Part shown: one piece after another, positions 1 to 6,584 of the stretch | Layout of the letters: every line of letters starts with the position of its first letter | How positions within the stretch are numbered: position 1 is the stretch's first letter | Assembly (NCBI GenBank): GCA_937927265.1 | Contig: CALBCO010000042.1 | Coordinates: 1 to 6,584, forward strand | DNA length: 6,584 bases | Direction: 5' to 3' | From: an uncultured Verrucomicrobiae bacterium | GTDB lineage: Bacteria; Verrucomicrobiota; Verrucomicrobiia; Palsa-1439 | The notes under the pieces: model-generated | Told to the model about the DNA's origin: nothing | Database searches by the model: none | The model's input: only the letters and a program-made list of their open reading frames with translations | Made by a program: the position numbers and the translations under genes

Positions 1-1
1 G

Positions 2-1309
2 ATGAACCATCCCATCGACATACTCCGCTTCAACACCTGCGGCAGTGTGGACGACGGCAAGTCCACGCTCATTGGCCGGTTGCTGTACGACACCAAGTCG
101 CTGATGGAAGATCAGATCGAGGCGCTGGAACGTAGCGCCGATATCACCGGTGGCGGCACGGTCAACCTGGCCAACCTCACGGACGGTCTCCGGGCCGAAC
201 GCGAACAAGGCATCACGATTGATGTCGCTTACCGGTATTTTGCCACGCCGCGACGGCGGTTTATCATTGCCGACACGCCCGGCCATGTGCAGTACACCCG
301 CAACATGGTCACCGGCGCCTCGACCGCCAACCTCTCGATCATTCTTGTGGATGCCCGCACCGGTGTGATCGAACAAAGCCGCCGCCACGCCTGCATCGCG
401 TCGTTGCTTCGCATCCCGCATTTGGTCGTGGCCATCAACAAAATGGACCTCGTGGACTGGAGCCGCGAACGATTCAGGGAAATCCGGGACCAGTTCGAGG
501 AGTTCCTGCCCCGGCTCGACATCAAGGACGTGAAGTTCATCCCGTGCAGTGCGCTCCATGGCGACAACATTGTCACTCCGTCAACACACACGCCGTGGTA
601 CGAAGGCCCGACGTTGCTCGCCCACCTCGAAACCGTCCACATCGCCAGCGACTGGAATCTCGACGCCTTTCGATTACCCGTCCAATGGGTCAACCGCCCG
701 AACAACCCCACCGACCCGCGCCTGCACGATTTTCGGGGTGTAAGCGGTCAGATCGCCGGTGGAGTTGTACGTGTCGGCCAGAAAGTGATGGTTCTGCCCG
801 GTGGTCTGGGCACGACCGTCAAACAAATCTGGACGCTGGACGGCCCGCGCGACGAAGCGTTTTGCCCGCAATCGGTCACGCTGGTGCTCGAACACGATCT
901 GGATGTCAGCCGCGGCAACATGCTGGTCCAGTTTGACAACCCGCCCGGGGCGAGCATGGACGTGGCAGCCCGGATTTGCTGGATGCATCCACGCCCGCTT
1001 CAGGAAGGACGAAAATATCTGCTCAAACACACGACCCAGACCGTGCAGGCCATCGTCACCCACCTCCAACACCGGCTCGACATCAGCACGTTCGAGCCGG
1101 ACCCGAGCGCCACGGAGTTGGCCATGAACGATATTGGCGCGGTCCGGTTGCGCACGGCCAAACCGCTCTTCTACGACGGCTACGCCACCAACCGGCTGTC
1201 CGGCTCGTTCATTTTGATTGAGCCTGGCACGAACGCCACGCTCGCCGCGGGGATGTTGTTGCCCCCGGTGGAAACGTTCAAACCCGAGGATGCCGACTTC
1301 GTGATTTGA
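2..1309 (+). CDS. cysN: Sulfate adenylyltransferase subunit 1 (CysN GTPase)
   Basis: GTPase subunit of ATP sulfurylase. With CysD it couples GTP hydrolysis to formation of adenylylsulfate (APS) from sulfate and ATP, the first step of cytoplasmic sulfate assimilation. The GTPase motifs are all visible: P-loop GSVDDGKST at residues 14-22, the switch-I type stretch GITIDVAYRYF at 70-80, DTPGH at 91-95, NKMD at 146-149 and CSA at 182-184. EF-Tu-like beta-barrel domains follow, including VNRPN at 230-234 and a segment rich in ISRG-like and PGTNATLAAG-like CysN signatures near the C-terminus. At 435 residues it is somewhat shorter than E. coli CysN (about 475): it lacks most of the N-terminal extension and the C-terminal tail. 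It has no fused APS kinase (CysC) domain. DTPGH is followed by V96 where E. coli has E. A short insertion (NPTDPRLH, 235-242) sits between VNRPN and DFRG. Only one base precedes the ATG, so the start cannot be tested and the gene could extend upstream. CysD is expected just outside the window. Confidence 0.95.
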   Translation: MNHPIDILRFNTCGSVDDGKSTLIGRLLYDTKSLMEDQIEALERSADITGGGTVNLANLTDGLRAEREQGITIDVAYRYFATPRRRFIIADTPGHVQYTRNMVTGASTANLSIILVDARTGVIEQSRRHACIASLLRIPHLVVAINKMDLVDWSRERFREIRDQFEEFLPRLDIKDVKFIPCSALHGDNIVTPSTHTPWYEGPTLLAHLETVHIASDWNLDAFRLPVQWVNRPNNPTDPRLHDFRGVSGQIAGGVVRVGQKVMVLPGGLGTTVKQIWTLDGPRDEAFCPQSVTLVLEHDLDVSRGNMLVQFDNPPGASMDVAARICWMHPRPLQEGRKYLLKHTTQTVQAIVTHLQHRLDISTFEPDPSATELAMNDIGAVRLRTAKPLFYDGYATNRLSGSFILIEPGTNATLAAGMLLPPVETFKPEDADFVI

Positions 1310-1330
1310 CCCGCACGGCTCTTTGTGATG

Positions 1331-1338
1331 GGATAAGG
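1331..1338 (+). promoter_or_regulatory. Ribosome binding site supporting the metX-metW ATG start
   Basis: GGATAAGG ends three bases before the ATG at 1342. It lies in the 32-base gap after the cysN stop and favours this start over the overlapping TTG at 1306. The spacing is short for a Shine-Dalgarno site, so support is moderate. Confidence 0.45.
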
Positions 1339-1341
1339 TTT

Positions 1342-3147
1342 ATGGTTGAGAAGGTCTTTGAGAGCAGCGATGATGTCCGCCATGCGACGCCGTTAAAATA
1401 TGCACGAACGGTGACGTTTGACGGGCCGGTGCGTTTGGAGTTGGGCGGTCAGTTGCCGAGCGTCACGGTGACGTTTGAGACTTACGGACACTTGAATGCC
1501 GATAAGTCCAATGCCGTGCTCGTCTGCCATGCCATCAGTGGCGATTCGCATGTCGCCAAACACAACGACGCTGATGATCCCGGCTGGTGGGACATCGTCG
1601 TTGGCCCCGGCAAACCGATTGACACTGGCCGGTATTTTGTCATCTGTCCCAACCTGCTCGGCGGCTGCCGAGGCACCACCGGCCCCAGCAGCACAAACCC
1701 AAAAACCGGCAAGCCTTACGGCCGTGACTTCCCGGCAATCACGGTAGGCGACATGGTCGCCTTGCATGGCCAGTTGCTCGATCATCTTGGCATCCAAAGA
1801 CTGCTCGCCTGTGTGGGCGGCTCGATGGGGGGCCATCAGGCGTTGACCTTGGCTACGCGGTTTCCTGACCGAGTGGCCGGGGTCGCGGCGTTGGCGACTT
1901 CGCCCCGTTTGACGAGTCAGGCGCTCGCGTTCGACGTGGTCGGCCGCAACGCCATCCTGCGCGACCCCCATTATCACGGGGGACAGTATTACGATAAACC
2001 CACCGGCCCCAACGTGGGGCTGGCGATCGCCCGGATGATCGGCCATATCACCTACCTGTCGCAGGAATCCATGAGCCAAAAATTCGATGCCACTCGGCTG
2101 CAGCCGCGCGACGTGGCGGTGGAGTTTGAGAAAAAATTCTCGGTCGGCTCTTATCTCGGCTACCAAGGACAAAAGTTTGTCGAACGATTCGACGCCAACA
2201 GTTACATGGTGCTGTCCATGGCGATGGATTTGTTCGATCTGGGCGGCACCCCACAAGAATTGGCTGCCACCTTCGCCCACGCAAAATGCCGGTGGCTCAT
2301 TATCAGTTTTTCCAGCGACTGGCTCTTCCCGCCGTTCCAATCGCGTGACATGGTCAATGCGCTCATTGCCAACAACGCCGCCGTCAGCTACTGCAACGTA
2401 CAAAGCCGTTGTGGACACGACGCCTTTCTCTTGCCCGATGACCTTGCTTCGTATGGCGAACTGCTGCGGGCGTTCCTTGCCAATCTGACTGGCAAGCCGC
2501 TCGGCGATGTCGTGGAAGAAAAACCAAGCCACGGCCCGACGAGCATCTTCCACAAACGTCGCGTGGACTACGACCGCATCGTCGAACTGATCCCGCCCGG
2601 GGCCAGTGTGCTCGATCTCGGTTGCGGCCGCGGCGGATTGTTGCGCCGGGTCAAACAAAAAAAACACCACCGTGTCGTCGGCATCGAACTTGACGAAAAA
2701 CTCGTACTCGGTGGCATCTACCGCGGACTCGACATCATCCAAGCCGATTTGAATCAGGGCTTGGTGGCGTTTGCCGACAAACAATTCGATTGCGTTCTGC
2801 TTTCGCAGACCTTGCAGGCGATTTATGATGTCGAAGGCGTGATCAACGAGATGCTGCGCGTCGGCCGGCAATGTATCGTCAGTTTCCCGAACATGGCCTA
2901 CCGGGATTTGCGCAAGATGCTCGCTGAGCAAGGCCGTGCACCCAAAGCCGCCGGGTTGTTGCGGTTCGAATGGTACAACTCGCCCAACATCCGGTTTCTT
3001 TCGATTGCCGACTTCGAGGATTTCTGCCAGTCGCACAACATCCGCATCCACAAGCAGTTGGCGTTCAATACGGAGGAAGACACCGAGGTCACAGACAACC
3101 CCAACCTCAATGCTGACCTCGCAATCTTTGTCATCAGTCGAGACTGA
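1342..3147 (+). CDS. metX-metW: MetX-MetW fusion: homoserine O-acyltransferase with C-terminal MetW methyltransferase-like domain
   Basis: The N-terminal part (residues about 15-385) is an alpha/beta-hydrolase homoserine O-acyltransferase of the MetX family, which acylates homoserine in methionine synthesis. Visible signatures are HAISGDSH, the segment PNLLGGCRGTTGPSS, the nucleophile elbow GGSMGG with Ser161, Asp326 in SDWLFPP and His359 in CGHD. The spacing of this triad fits the family. A linker of roughly 20 residues follows (about 386-406). The C-terminal part (about 407-600) is a MetW domain: SAM-binding motif DLGCGRG at 425-431, acidic Glu449 in GIELDEK, LSQTLQAI, and SFPN at 514-517. 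MetX and MetW are usually separate adjacent genes; here one uninterrupted frame carries both (601 residues). I chose the ATG at 1342 because GGATAAGG lies just upstream and the MetX homology begins soon after. A TTG start at 1306, overlapping the cysN stop, would add 12 unconserved residues. The acyl donor (acetyl or succinyl) cannot be read from the sequence, and methyltransferase activity of MetW is unproven. Confidence 0.93.
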   Translation: MVEKVFESSDDVRHATPLKYARTVTFDGPVRLELGGQLPSVTVTFETYGHLNADKSNAVLVCHAISGDSHVAKHNDADDPGWWDIVVGPGKPIDTGRYFVICPNLLGGCRGTTGPSSTNPKTGKPYGRDFPAITVGDMVALHGQLLDHLGIQRLLACVGGSMGGHQALTLATRFPDRVAGVAALATSPRLTSQALAFDVVGRNAILRDPHYHGGQYYDKPTGPNVGLAIARMIGHITYLSQESMSQKFDATRLQPRDVAVEFEKKFSVGSYLGYQGQKFVERFDANSYMVLSMAMDLFDLGGTPQELAATFAHAKCRWLIISFSSDWLFPPFQSRDMVNALIANNAAVSYCNVQSRCGHDAFLLPDDLASYGELLRAFLANLTGKPLGDVVEEKPSHGPTSIFHKRRVDYDRIVELIPPGASVLDLGCGRGGLLRRVKQKKHHRVVGIELDEKLVLGGIYRGLDIIQADLNQGLVAFADKQFDCVLLSQTLQAIYDVEGVINEMLRVGRQCIVSFPNMAYRDLRKMLAEQGRAPKAAGLLRFEWYNSPNIRFLSIADFEDFCQSHNIRIHKQLAFNTEEDTEVTDNPNLNADLAIFVISRD

Positions 3148-3149
3148 GA

Positions 3150-4175
3150 ATGCGTTACTTCCTGGCAAGTCTCTTGACGCTCGTGATCGGATGCTCACCA
3201 AGGGTGAAACATTCAGAGAGGGTGATTCGTGTCGGCCATTTCCCCAATGTCACCCATGCTCAAGCGGTGATCGCGCATGGGCTGTCCCGGCAGGGTCGTG
3301 GCTGGTTTGAGCAACGGCTGGGGCCTGAAGTCACCGTCCAGTGGTTCGTGTTCAATGCCGGACCGACGGCCATGGAAGCTATCTTCGCCAACTCGCTGGA
3401 TATCACTTACGTCGGGCCTAATCCGGCCATCAACGCGCATCTAAAATCGGACGGCCAGGACATTCGTATTGTCGCTGGCGCGTGCAGCGGCGGGGCGGCG
3501 CTGGTCGTGCAATCCGATGGACGGATCCAGTCGGCGGCAGATTTTCGTGGCAAGAAAATCGCCACGCCACAGTTTGGCAACACGCAAGATGTCGCCGCCC
3601 GTGCGTGGCTCCGAGACCAAGGCTACCGGATCACCATGACCGGGGGAGATGTCCAAGTCGTACCGACATCCAATCCAGACCAATTGGCGTTGTTTCAAAA
3701 AGGTGTACTGGATGCGGTGTGGACCGTCGAACCGTGGGTCACCCGCTTGTTATTAGAAGGCAACGGCACCTTATTTCTGGATGAGGGCGCACTGTGGCCC
3801 GATGGCCGCTATGTCACGACACATCTGGTGAGCAGCATTCGATTTCTCAAGACCCAACCGACCTTGTTGAAAAAGTGGATCGCTGCCCATGTCGCGTTGA
3901 CCCAATGGATACGTGATCACCCGTCTGAGGCAAAACGAATCCTCAATGAGGAACTGCGTGCTCTGACGGGTCGTTCCTTGCCGTTGCCTGTACTAGAGGG
4001 TGCTTGGAGTCGGTTGGTGCTCACACATGACCCGGTTTGTTCGTCACTGCTGAAGTCTGCCGCCGACGCCCACCGGATCGGTTTTCTCGCACAAATACCG
4101 GATTTGTCCCGCATCTATGATCTGACGCTGCTCAACGAAGTCCTGACGACACAAGGGCTCGAACCCATACACTAA
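3150..4175 (+). CDS. ABC transporter substrate-binding lipoprotein, NrtA/SsuA/TauA family
   Basis: Solute-binding component of an ABC importer, in the family that binds aliphatic sulfonates, taurine, nitrate or thiamine precursors. The protein has 341 residues. It begins with a short basic-hydrophobic signal peptide ending in LVIGC, a relaxed lipobox with Cys15 as the likely lipid anchor, so it should be membrane-tethered on the outer face of the inner membrane. The mature part shows typical family segments: GHFPNVTHA at 29-37, FNAGPTAMEA at 68-77, YVGPNPAIN at 87-95, ACSGGAALVV at 111-120, TPQFGNTQD at 139-147 and WTVEPW at 191-196. These match the two-lobed periplasmic binding protein fold with ligand contacts near the N-terminal lobe. 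The start lies 2 bases after the metX-metW stop, with only a weak purine-rich upstream sequence, so translation is probably coupled. The ATPase and permease genes follow directly. Because it sits with cysN and metX, an oxidised sulfur substrate (sulfonate, possibly sulfate) is the best guess; the sequence does not prove it. Confidence 0.88.
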   Translation: MRYFLASLLTLVIGCSPRVKHSERVIRVGHFPNVTHAQAVIAHGLSRQGRGWFEQRLGPEVTVQWFVFNAGPTAMEAIFANSLDITYVGPNPAINAHLKSDGQDIRIVAGACSGGAALVVQSDGRIQSAADFRGKKIATPQFGNTQDVAARAWLRDQGYRITMTGGDVQVVPTSNPDQLALFQKGVLDAVWTVEPWVTRLLLEGNGTLFLDEGALWPDGRYVTTHLVSSIRFLKTQPTLLKKWIAAHVALTQWIRDHPSEAKRILNEELRALTGRSLPLPVLEGAWSRLVLTHDPVCSSLLKSAADAHRIGFLAQIPDLSRIYDLTLLNEVLTTQGLEPIH

Positions 4176-4176
4176 C

Positions 4177-4989
4177 ATGGCTGTCGAACAAGAACTCATC
4201 AATGTCGCGCCCGAGAAGCTGACGGTGGACAATGTCTCCAAGAGCTTCCGCGGACGACAAGGAATGGTACAAGCGCTCGCGAACGTATCCCTCCAGGTTC
4301 GCGAAGGTGAATTTGTCTGTCTGGTTGGGCGAAGTGGATGCGGTAAGTCCACGTTGTTGAATATCATTGCCGGCCTCGAAGCGCCCGATGGCGGTCAGGT
4401 GCTGGCGGATGGCAAACCGGTGACCGGTCCCGGTCGGGACCGGATGGTCATGTTCCAAGAGTCCGCCTTGTTTCCGTGGTTGGATGTGATGGGCAACGTG
4501 ATGTTCGCGCTGAAACTTAAGCCTAACCTCAACAATCAAGAACGGCGCGAAGTGGCTCGGTATTACCTCAAACTGGTCGGGTTGGAAAAATTCGCGCACG
4601 CTAACATTCACGAGCTTTCCGGCGGCATGAAACAACGCGTCGCTCTCGCCCGCGCGTTGGCACCGAATCCGCGAGTGCTGCTGATGGACGAACCGTTCGC
4701 GGCACTCGACGCCTTGACCCGGGAACAACTCTATGGCGACCTCCAACGCATCTGGCAGGAACGCCGCAAAACCATCATTTTTGTCACCCATAACGTCCGC
4801 GAAGCGGTATGCCTCGGTGATCGGGTCGTGTTGTTCTCGCCATCACCGGGTCGCATTCGCGAACAATTTGATATTCCCCTCCCTCGTCCACGCGACATCA
4901 ACAGCATCGCGCTGGCCGGTCATTCCACCCAAATCACCCAGGCACTCAAACAATATCTCGGCACCCCAGCCGCGGAGGTGGCCGAATGA
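4177..4989 (+). CDS. ABC transporter ATP-binding protein, nitrate/sulfonate/taurine (SsuB/TauB/NrtD) type
   Basis: Cytoplasmic ATPase that drives the importer formed with the flanking binding protein and permease. All nucleotide-binding motifs are intact over 270 residues: Walker A GRSGCGKST at 51-59, Q-loop Gln94 in VMFQE followed by the LFPWLDV segment typical of this subfamily, signature LSGGMKQR at 147-154, Walker B VLLMDEP at 167-173 and switch His205 in FVTHN. The tail continues with the SPSPGRI and PLPRPRD segments common in SsuB/TauB/NrtD-like ATPases. The ATG lies one base after the binding-protein stop. I see no good Shine-Dalgarno sequence there, which suggests coupled translation. 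The end overlaps the permease start by four bases (ATGA). The subfamily is clear, but the choice among sulfonate, taurine, nitrate or another substrate is not settled by the ATPase. Confidence 0.93.
   Translation: MAVEQELINVAPEKLTVDNVSKSFRGRQGMVQALANVSLQVREGEFVCLVGRSGCGKSTLLNIIAGLEAPDGGQVLADGKPVTGPGRDRMVMFQESALFPWLDVMGNVMFALKLKPNLNNQERREVARYYLKLVGLEKFAHANIHELSGGMKQRVALARALAPNPRVLLMDEPFAALDALTREQLYGDLQRIWQERRKTIIFVTHNVREAVCLGDRVVLFSPSPGRIREQFDIPLPRPRDINSIALAGHSTQITQALKQYLGTPAAEVAE
4974..4980 (+). promoter_or_regulatory. Strong Shine-Dalgarno site for the permease gene, inside the ATPase gene
   Basis: GGAGGTG lies five bases before the permease ATG at 4986. It is embedded in the last codons of the ATPase gene. 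Together with the ATGA overlap it fixes the permease start and indicates coupled translation. Confidence 0.75.
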
Positions 4990-5753
4990 AACGCTGGTTG
5001 TCGGCTGCCGCTTTTTTTACCATCCTCGCCGCGGTGTGGGAAATTCTCGTGCAGATTGGCGTCTGGCCGCACGTGCTCATCCCACCACCGTCGGAAGTGG
5101 TGCGGTACTTGGTGCGCGCGGTTAGCGACCACACCCTGCTTGATTCCAGCCACATCACGCTTCGTCGCTTGGTGCTCGGCTACTCAGCGGGACTGGTCAT
5201 CGGCTTGCCCCTCGGACTGCTCAACGCGAGGTTCAAGGTGTTGCAGGACACGCTCGGCCTGGTTGCGCTCGGTCTGCAAACCTTGCCCAGTGTCTGTTGG
5301 GTACCGTTAGCTTTGTTGTGGTTCGGGCAAACGGAACATGCCATGTTTTTCATCGTGATCATGGGCACCGTCTGGTCGGTCATGCTCGCCACCGATACGG
5401 GCGTACGCAATGTGCCGCCCCTCTATGCGCGGGCAGCGCAGACGATGGGTTCGCGCGGGTTACACACCTGGCTCAAGGTGATCTTGCCCGCCTCCTTGCC
5501 GTTTATCGTGAGTGGTATGAAACAAGGCTGGGCTTTTGCGTGGCGGTCGTTGATGGCGGCGGAAATTTACGTGACGATTCTCACCGGCTTCGGCCTCGGC
5601 CACCTGCTCCATTATGGACGGGAACTGCATGCGATGGACCAGGTCATTGGGATTATGCTGGTGATTATTGGCATCGGCCTGTTGGCGGACAAGATTCTAT
5701 TCTCGCCGATCGAACGGTTTCTGCATCGCCGTTGGGGGACCGCGCGGCACTGA
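4986..5753 (+). CDS. ABC transporter permease, nitrate/sulfonate/taurine (SsuC/TauC/NrtB) type
   Basis: Inner-membrane channel subunit of the importer. The 255-residue protein has the layout of the SsuC/TauC/NrtB permeases (BPD_transp_1 fold): an N-terminal hydrophobic segment at about 5-25, the periplasmic VLIPPPSEVV stretch at 30-39 that is typical of this group, then further membrane segments at about 62-82, 90-113, 117-136 and 215-235. There is another weaker one around 160-205. The cytoplasmic EAA-like loop that docks on the ATPase is visible at about 138-158 (ARAAQTMG ending in VILP). LPSVCWVPLALLWFG at 100-114 is a family hallmark. Only one permease gene is present, so a homodimer is expected. 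Its start overlaps the ATPase stop by four bases. Its stop directly abuts the stop of the converging Memo-family gene. Confidence 0.92.
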   Translation: MKRWLSAAAFFTILAAVWEILVQIGVWPHVLIPPPSEVVRYLVRAVSDHTLLDSSHITLRRLVLGYSAGLVIGLPLGLLNARFKVLQDTLGLVALGLQTLPSVCWVPLALLWFGQTEHAMFFIVIMGTVWSVMLATDTGVRNVPPLYARAAQTMGSRGLHTWLKVILPASLPFIVSGMKQGWAFAWRSLMAAEIYVTILTGFGLGHLLHYGRELHAMDQVIGIMLVIIGIGLLADKILFSPIERFLHRRWGTARH

Positions 5754-5756
5754 TCA
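5751..5756. other. Abutting convergent stop codons (TGATCA)
   Basis: The palindrome TGATCA holds the permease TGA (5751-5753) on the + strand and the Memo-family TGA (5754-5756) on the - strand. There is no intergenic base between the two genes, so any transcription terminator for either gene must lie inside the coding sequence of the other. I see no GC stem followed by a T tract nearby. Confidence 0.9.
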
Positions 5757-6557
5757 CTCAATCGCCACCGCGCCATAGCCGACCACGGCCGAGTAATCAC
5801 CGCTGACATCGCCGCTGGTTCGGTAATCCAGCACCTCCGCATTCCGCGCACCCAGCCGTTTCGCCGCGACCAACACAATGTAGGTCGGCACGACCCCGCA
5901 CATCAAAATGTCCTCCTCCACCACCACTTGCAGGAGCCGTTCTTCATCCAGCGCCACCATGGCATCCAACGCCAACCGATCTTTCCGATTCGAGGTTTGT
6001 TGGTCGGCGTAGTGATTCAAATCCGACGACGCCAACAACAATATCGACTTCCCAGACTCGCAAACCGTTCCCGCGATGGCGGTCCCCAGCGCGCGCCATT
6101 CCGCGGGTTCGCCGTTCCCGATCAACAATGGCACAATCTGCACCGCTGGATTCTCCCGCAACAACATCGGCACCTGCACTTCCAGGCAATGTTCCGCCAC
6201 ATGCGCGTGCGGATCTTCGACAATCAACTCGCAGTTCTCCAACAACGCCGCCGCCAGTGCCTCGGCCACATGCACATCGCCAACCGGCGTCCGCCAGATG
6301 CCTGCGGCAAACAACGCAAACCGATGGCCGATCCCATGGTGATTCGGTCCGAGCATGATGACCCGGTCGGGGATGTTCACTTGCGAATACAGGATGCCGG
6401 CCGTGCGTCCCGAGTATCTCCAACCCGCGTGCGGCACCACCACGGCCAATGCATTCCGTTTCGACACCACCGGCTTGAGTAATTCATCCAGCTCCCTTTC
6501 GACCTGCCCGGCGCTGCCGGGATAGAACTGGCCCGCGACTGCTGGCTGACGAATCAT
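5754..6557 (-). CDS. amrB: Memo-family protein (AmmeMemoRadiSam system protein B)
   Basis: This 267-residue protein belongs to the Memo family, structurally related to class III extradiol dioxygenases and LigB-like enzymes; its bacterial function is not established. It carries the full set of family signatures: QPAVAGQFYP at 4-13, VPHAGWRYSG at 41-50 with His43, LGPNHHG at 69-75 with His73/His74, EHCLEVQVP at 122-130, SSDLNHYAD at 177-185 with Asp179 and His182, and MCG at 219-221 with Cys220. Human MEMO1 binds metal through two His and one Cys at the matching places, so a metal site is likely. Many bacterial and archaeal relatives sit beside AMMECR1 and radical SAM genes; neither partner is inside the window, though one could lie beyond the right edge. 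It starts at the ATG complementary to 6555-6557 and is transcribed toward the sulfur operon. Nothing in its sequence ties it to sulfur metabolism. The gene symbol follows the AmmeMemoRadiSam naming and is tentative. Confidence 0.9.
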   Translation of the reverse strand: MIRQPAVAGQFYPGSAGQVERELDELLKPVVSKRNALAVVVPHAGWRYSGRTAGILYSQVNIPDRVIMLGPNHHGIGHRFALFAAGIWRTPVGDVHVAEALAAALLENCELIVEDPHAHVAEHCLEVQVPMLLRENPAVQIVPLLIGNGEPAEWRALGTAIAGTVCESGKSILLLASSDLNHYADQQTSNRKDRLALDAMVALDEERLLQVVVEEDILMCGVVPTYIVLVAAKRLGARNAEVLDYRTSGDVSGDYSAVVGYGAVAIE

Positions 6558-6563
6558 CTGTTG

Positions 6564-6569
6564 CCTTTC
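6564..6569 (-). promoter_or_regulatory. Ribosome binding site of the Memo-family gene
   Basis: On the minus strand GAAAGG lies six bases before the ATG, a well-placed Shine-Dalgarno sequence that supports the chosen start. Only 27 bases upstream of the gene are in the window, too few to judge its promoter. Confidence 0.6.
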
Positions 6570-6584
6570 GGGTGTAGCGGCGGC

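Noticed and set aside
1310..1341. The 32-base gap between cysN and metX-metW as a promoter or riboswitch site
   Set aside because: It is too short for a riboswitch and shows no convincing -35/-10 pair; only a ribosome binding site is visible.
1408..1478. Direct repeat ACGGTGACGTTTGA at 1408-1421 and 1465-1478, the second copy overlapping the inverted repeat CGTCAC-GTGACG (1461-1473)
   Set aside because: Both copies are in frame and encode TVTF followed by D or E in adjacent beta-strands of MetX, so protein sequence explains them better than an operator.
1393..3201. A 602-codon open frame on the minus strand, antisense to metX-metW
   Set aside because: It runs opposite a gene with unmistakable domains and catalytic motifs. 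Its translation shows no recognisable domain, and its openness follows from the codon use of the sense gene.
4132..4791. A 219-codon minus-strand open frame across the binding-protein/ATPase junction
   Set aside because: It lies antisense to a fully motif-supported ABC ATPase and its translation has no recognisable domain.
5742..5773. Possible bidirectional terminator: GCGCGG at 5742-5747 pairing with CCGCGC at 5768-5773
   Set aside because: The stem is only six base pairs with a 20-base loop and no T tract on either strand, so it is probably chance in GC-rich coding sequence.

Overview
This window is almost entirely coding: six protein genes and no RNA genes, mobile elements, CRISPR arrays or long non-coding stretches. 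The base composition is moderately GC-rich. The organism is probably a bacterium with a Gram-negative-type gene repertoire. MetW next to or fused with MetX, a lipoprotein-type NrtA/SsuA-like binding protein and a Memo-family gene would fit the Planctomycetes/Verrucomicrobia group or a similar lineage. That placement is only a guess, because no phylogenetic marker is present.

Layout: bases 2-5753 hold five tightly packed + strand genes. They are cysN (GTPase subunit of ATP sulfurylase), a fused metX-metW gene (homoserine O-acyltransferase joined to a MetW methyltransferase-like domain), and a three-gene ABC importer of the nitrate/sulfonate/taurine family (lipoprotein binding protein, ATPase, permease). 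The gaps are 32, 2 and 1 bases, and the last pair overlaps by 4 bases (ATGA), so this looks like one operon. Its start lies upstream of the window, where cysD would be expected. Bases 5754-6557 hold a minus-strand Memo-family gene (AmmeMemoRadiSam system protein B) that converges on the operon with no base between the two stop codons.

How the genes fit together (inference): the importer would bring in a sulfur compound, CysN with CysD would activate sulfate to adenylylsulfate on the way to sulfide, and MetX(-MetW) would make the acyl-homoserine that accepts sulfide in direct sulfhydrylation to homocysteine. The operon therefore reads as a sulfur-acquisition-to-methionine unit. The sulfhydrylase (MetY), the reductases and any sulfonate monooxygenase are not in the window, and the transported substrate is not proven. 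The Memo gene has no visible functional link to the operon.

The most notable feature is the single-chain MetX-MetW fusion. I see no wholly unknown system here.
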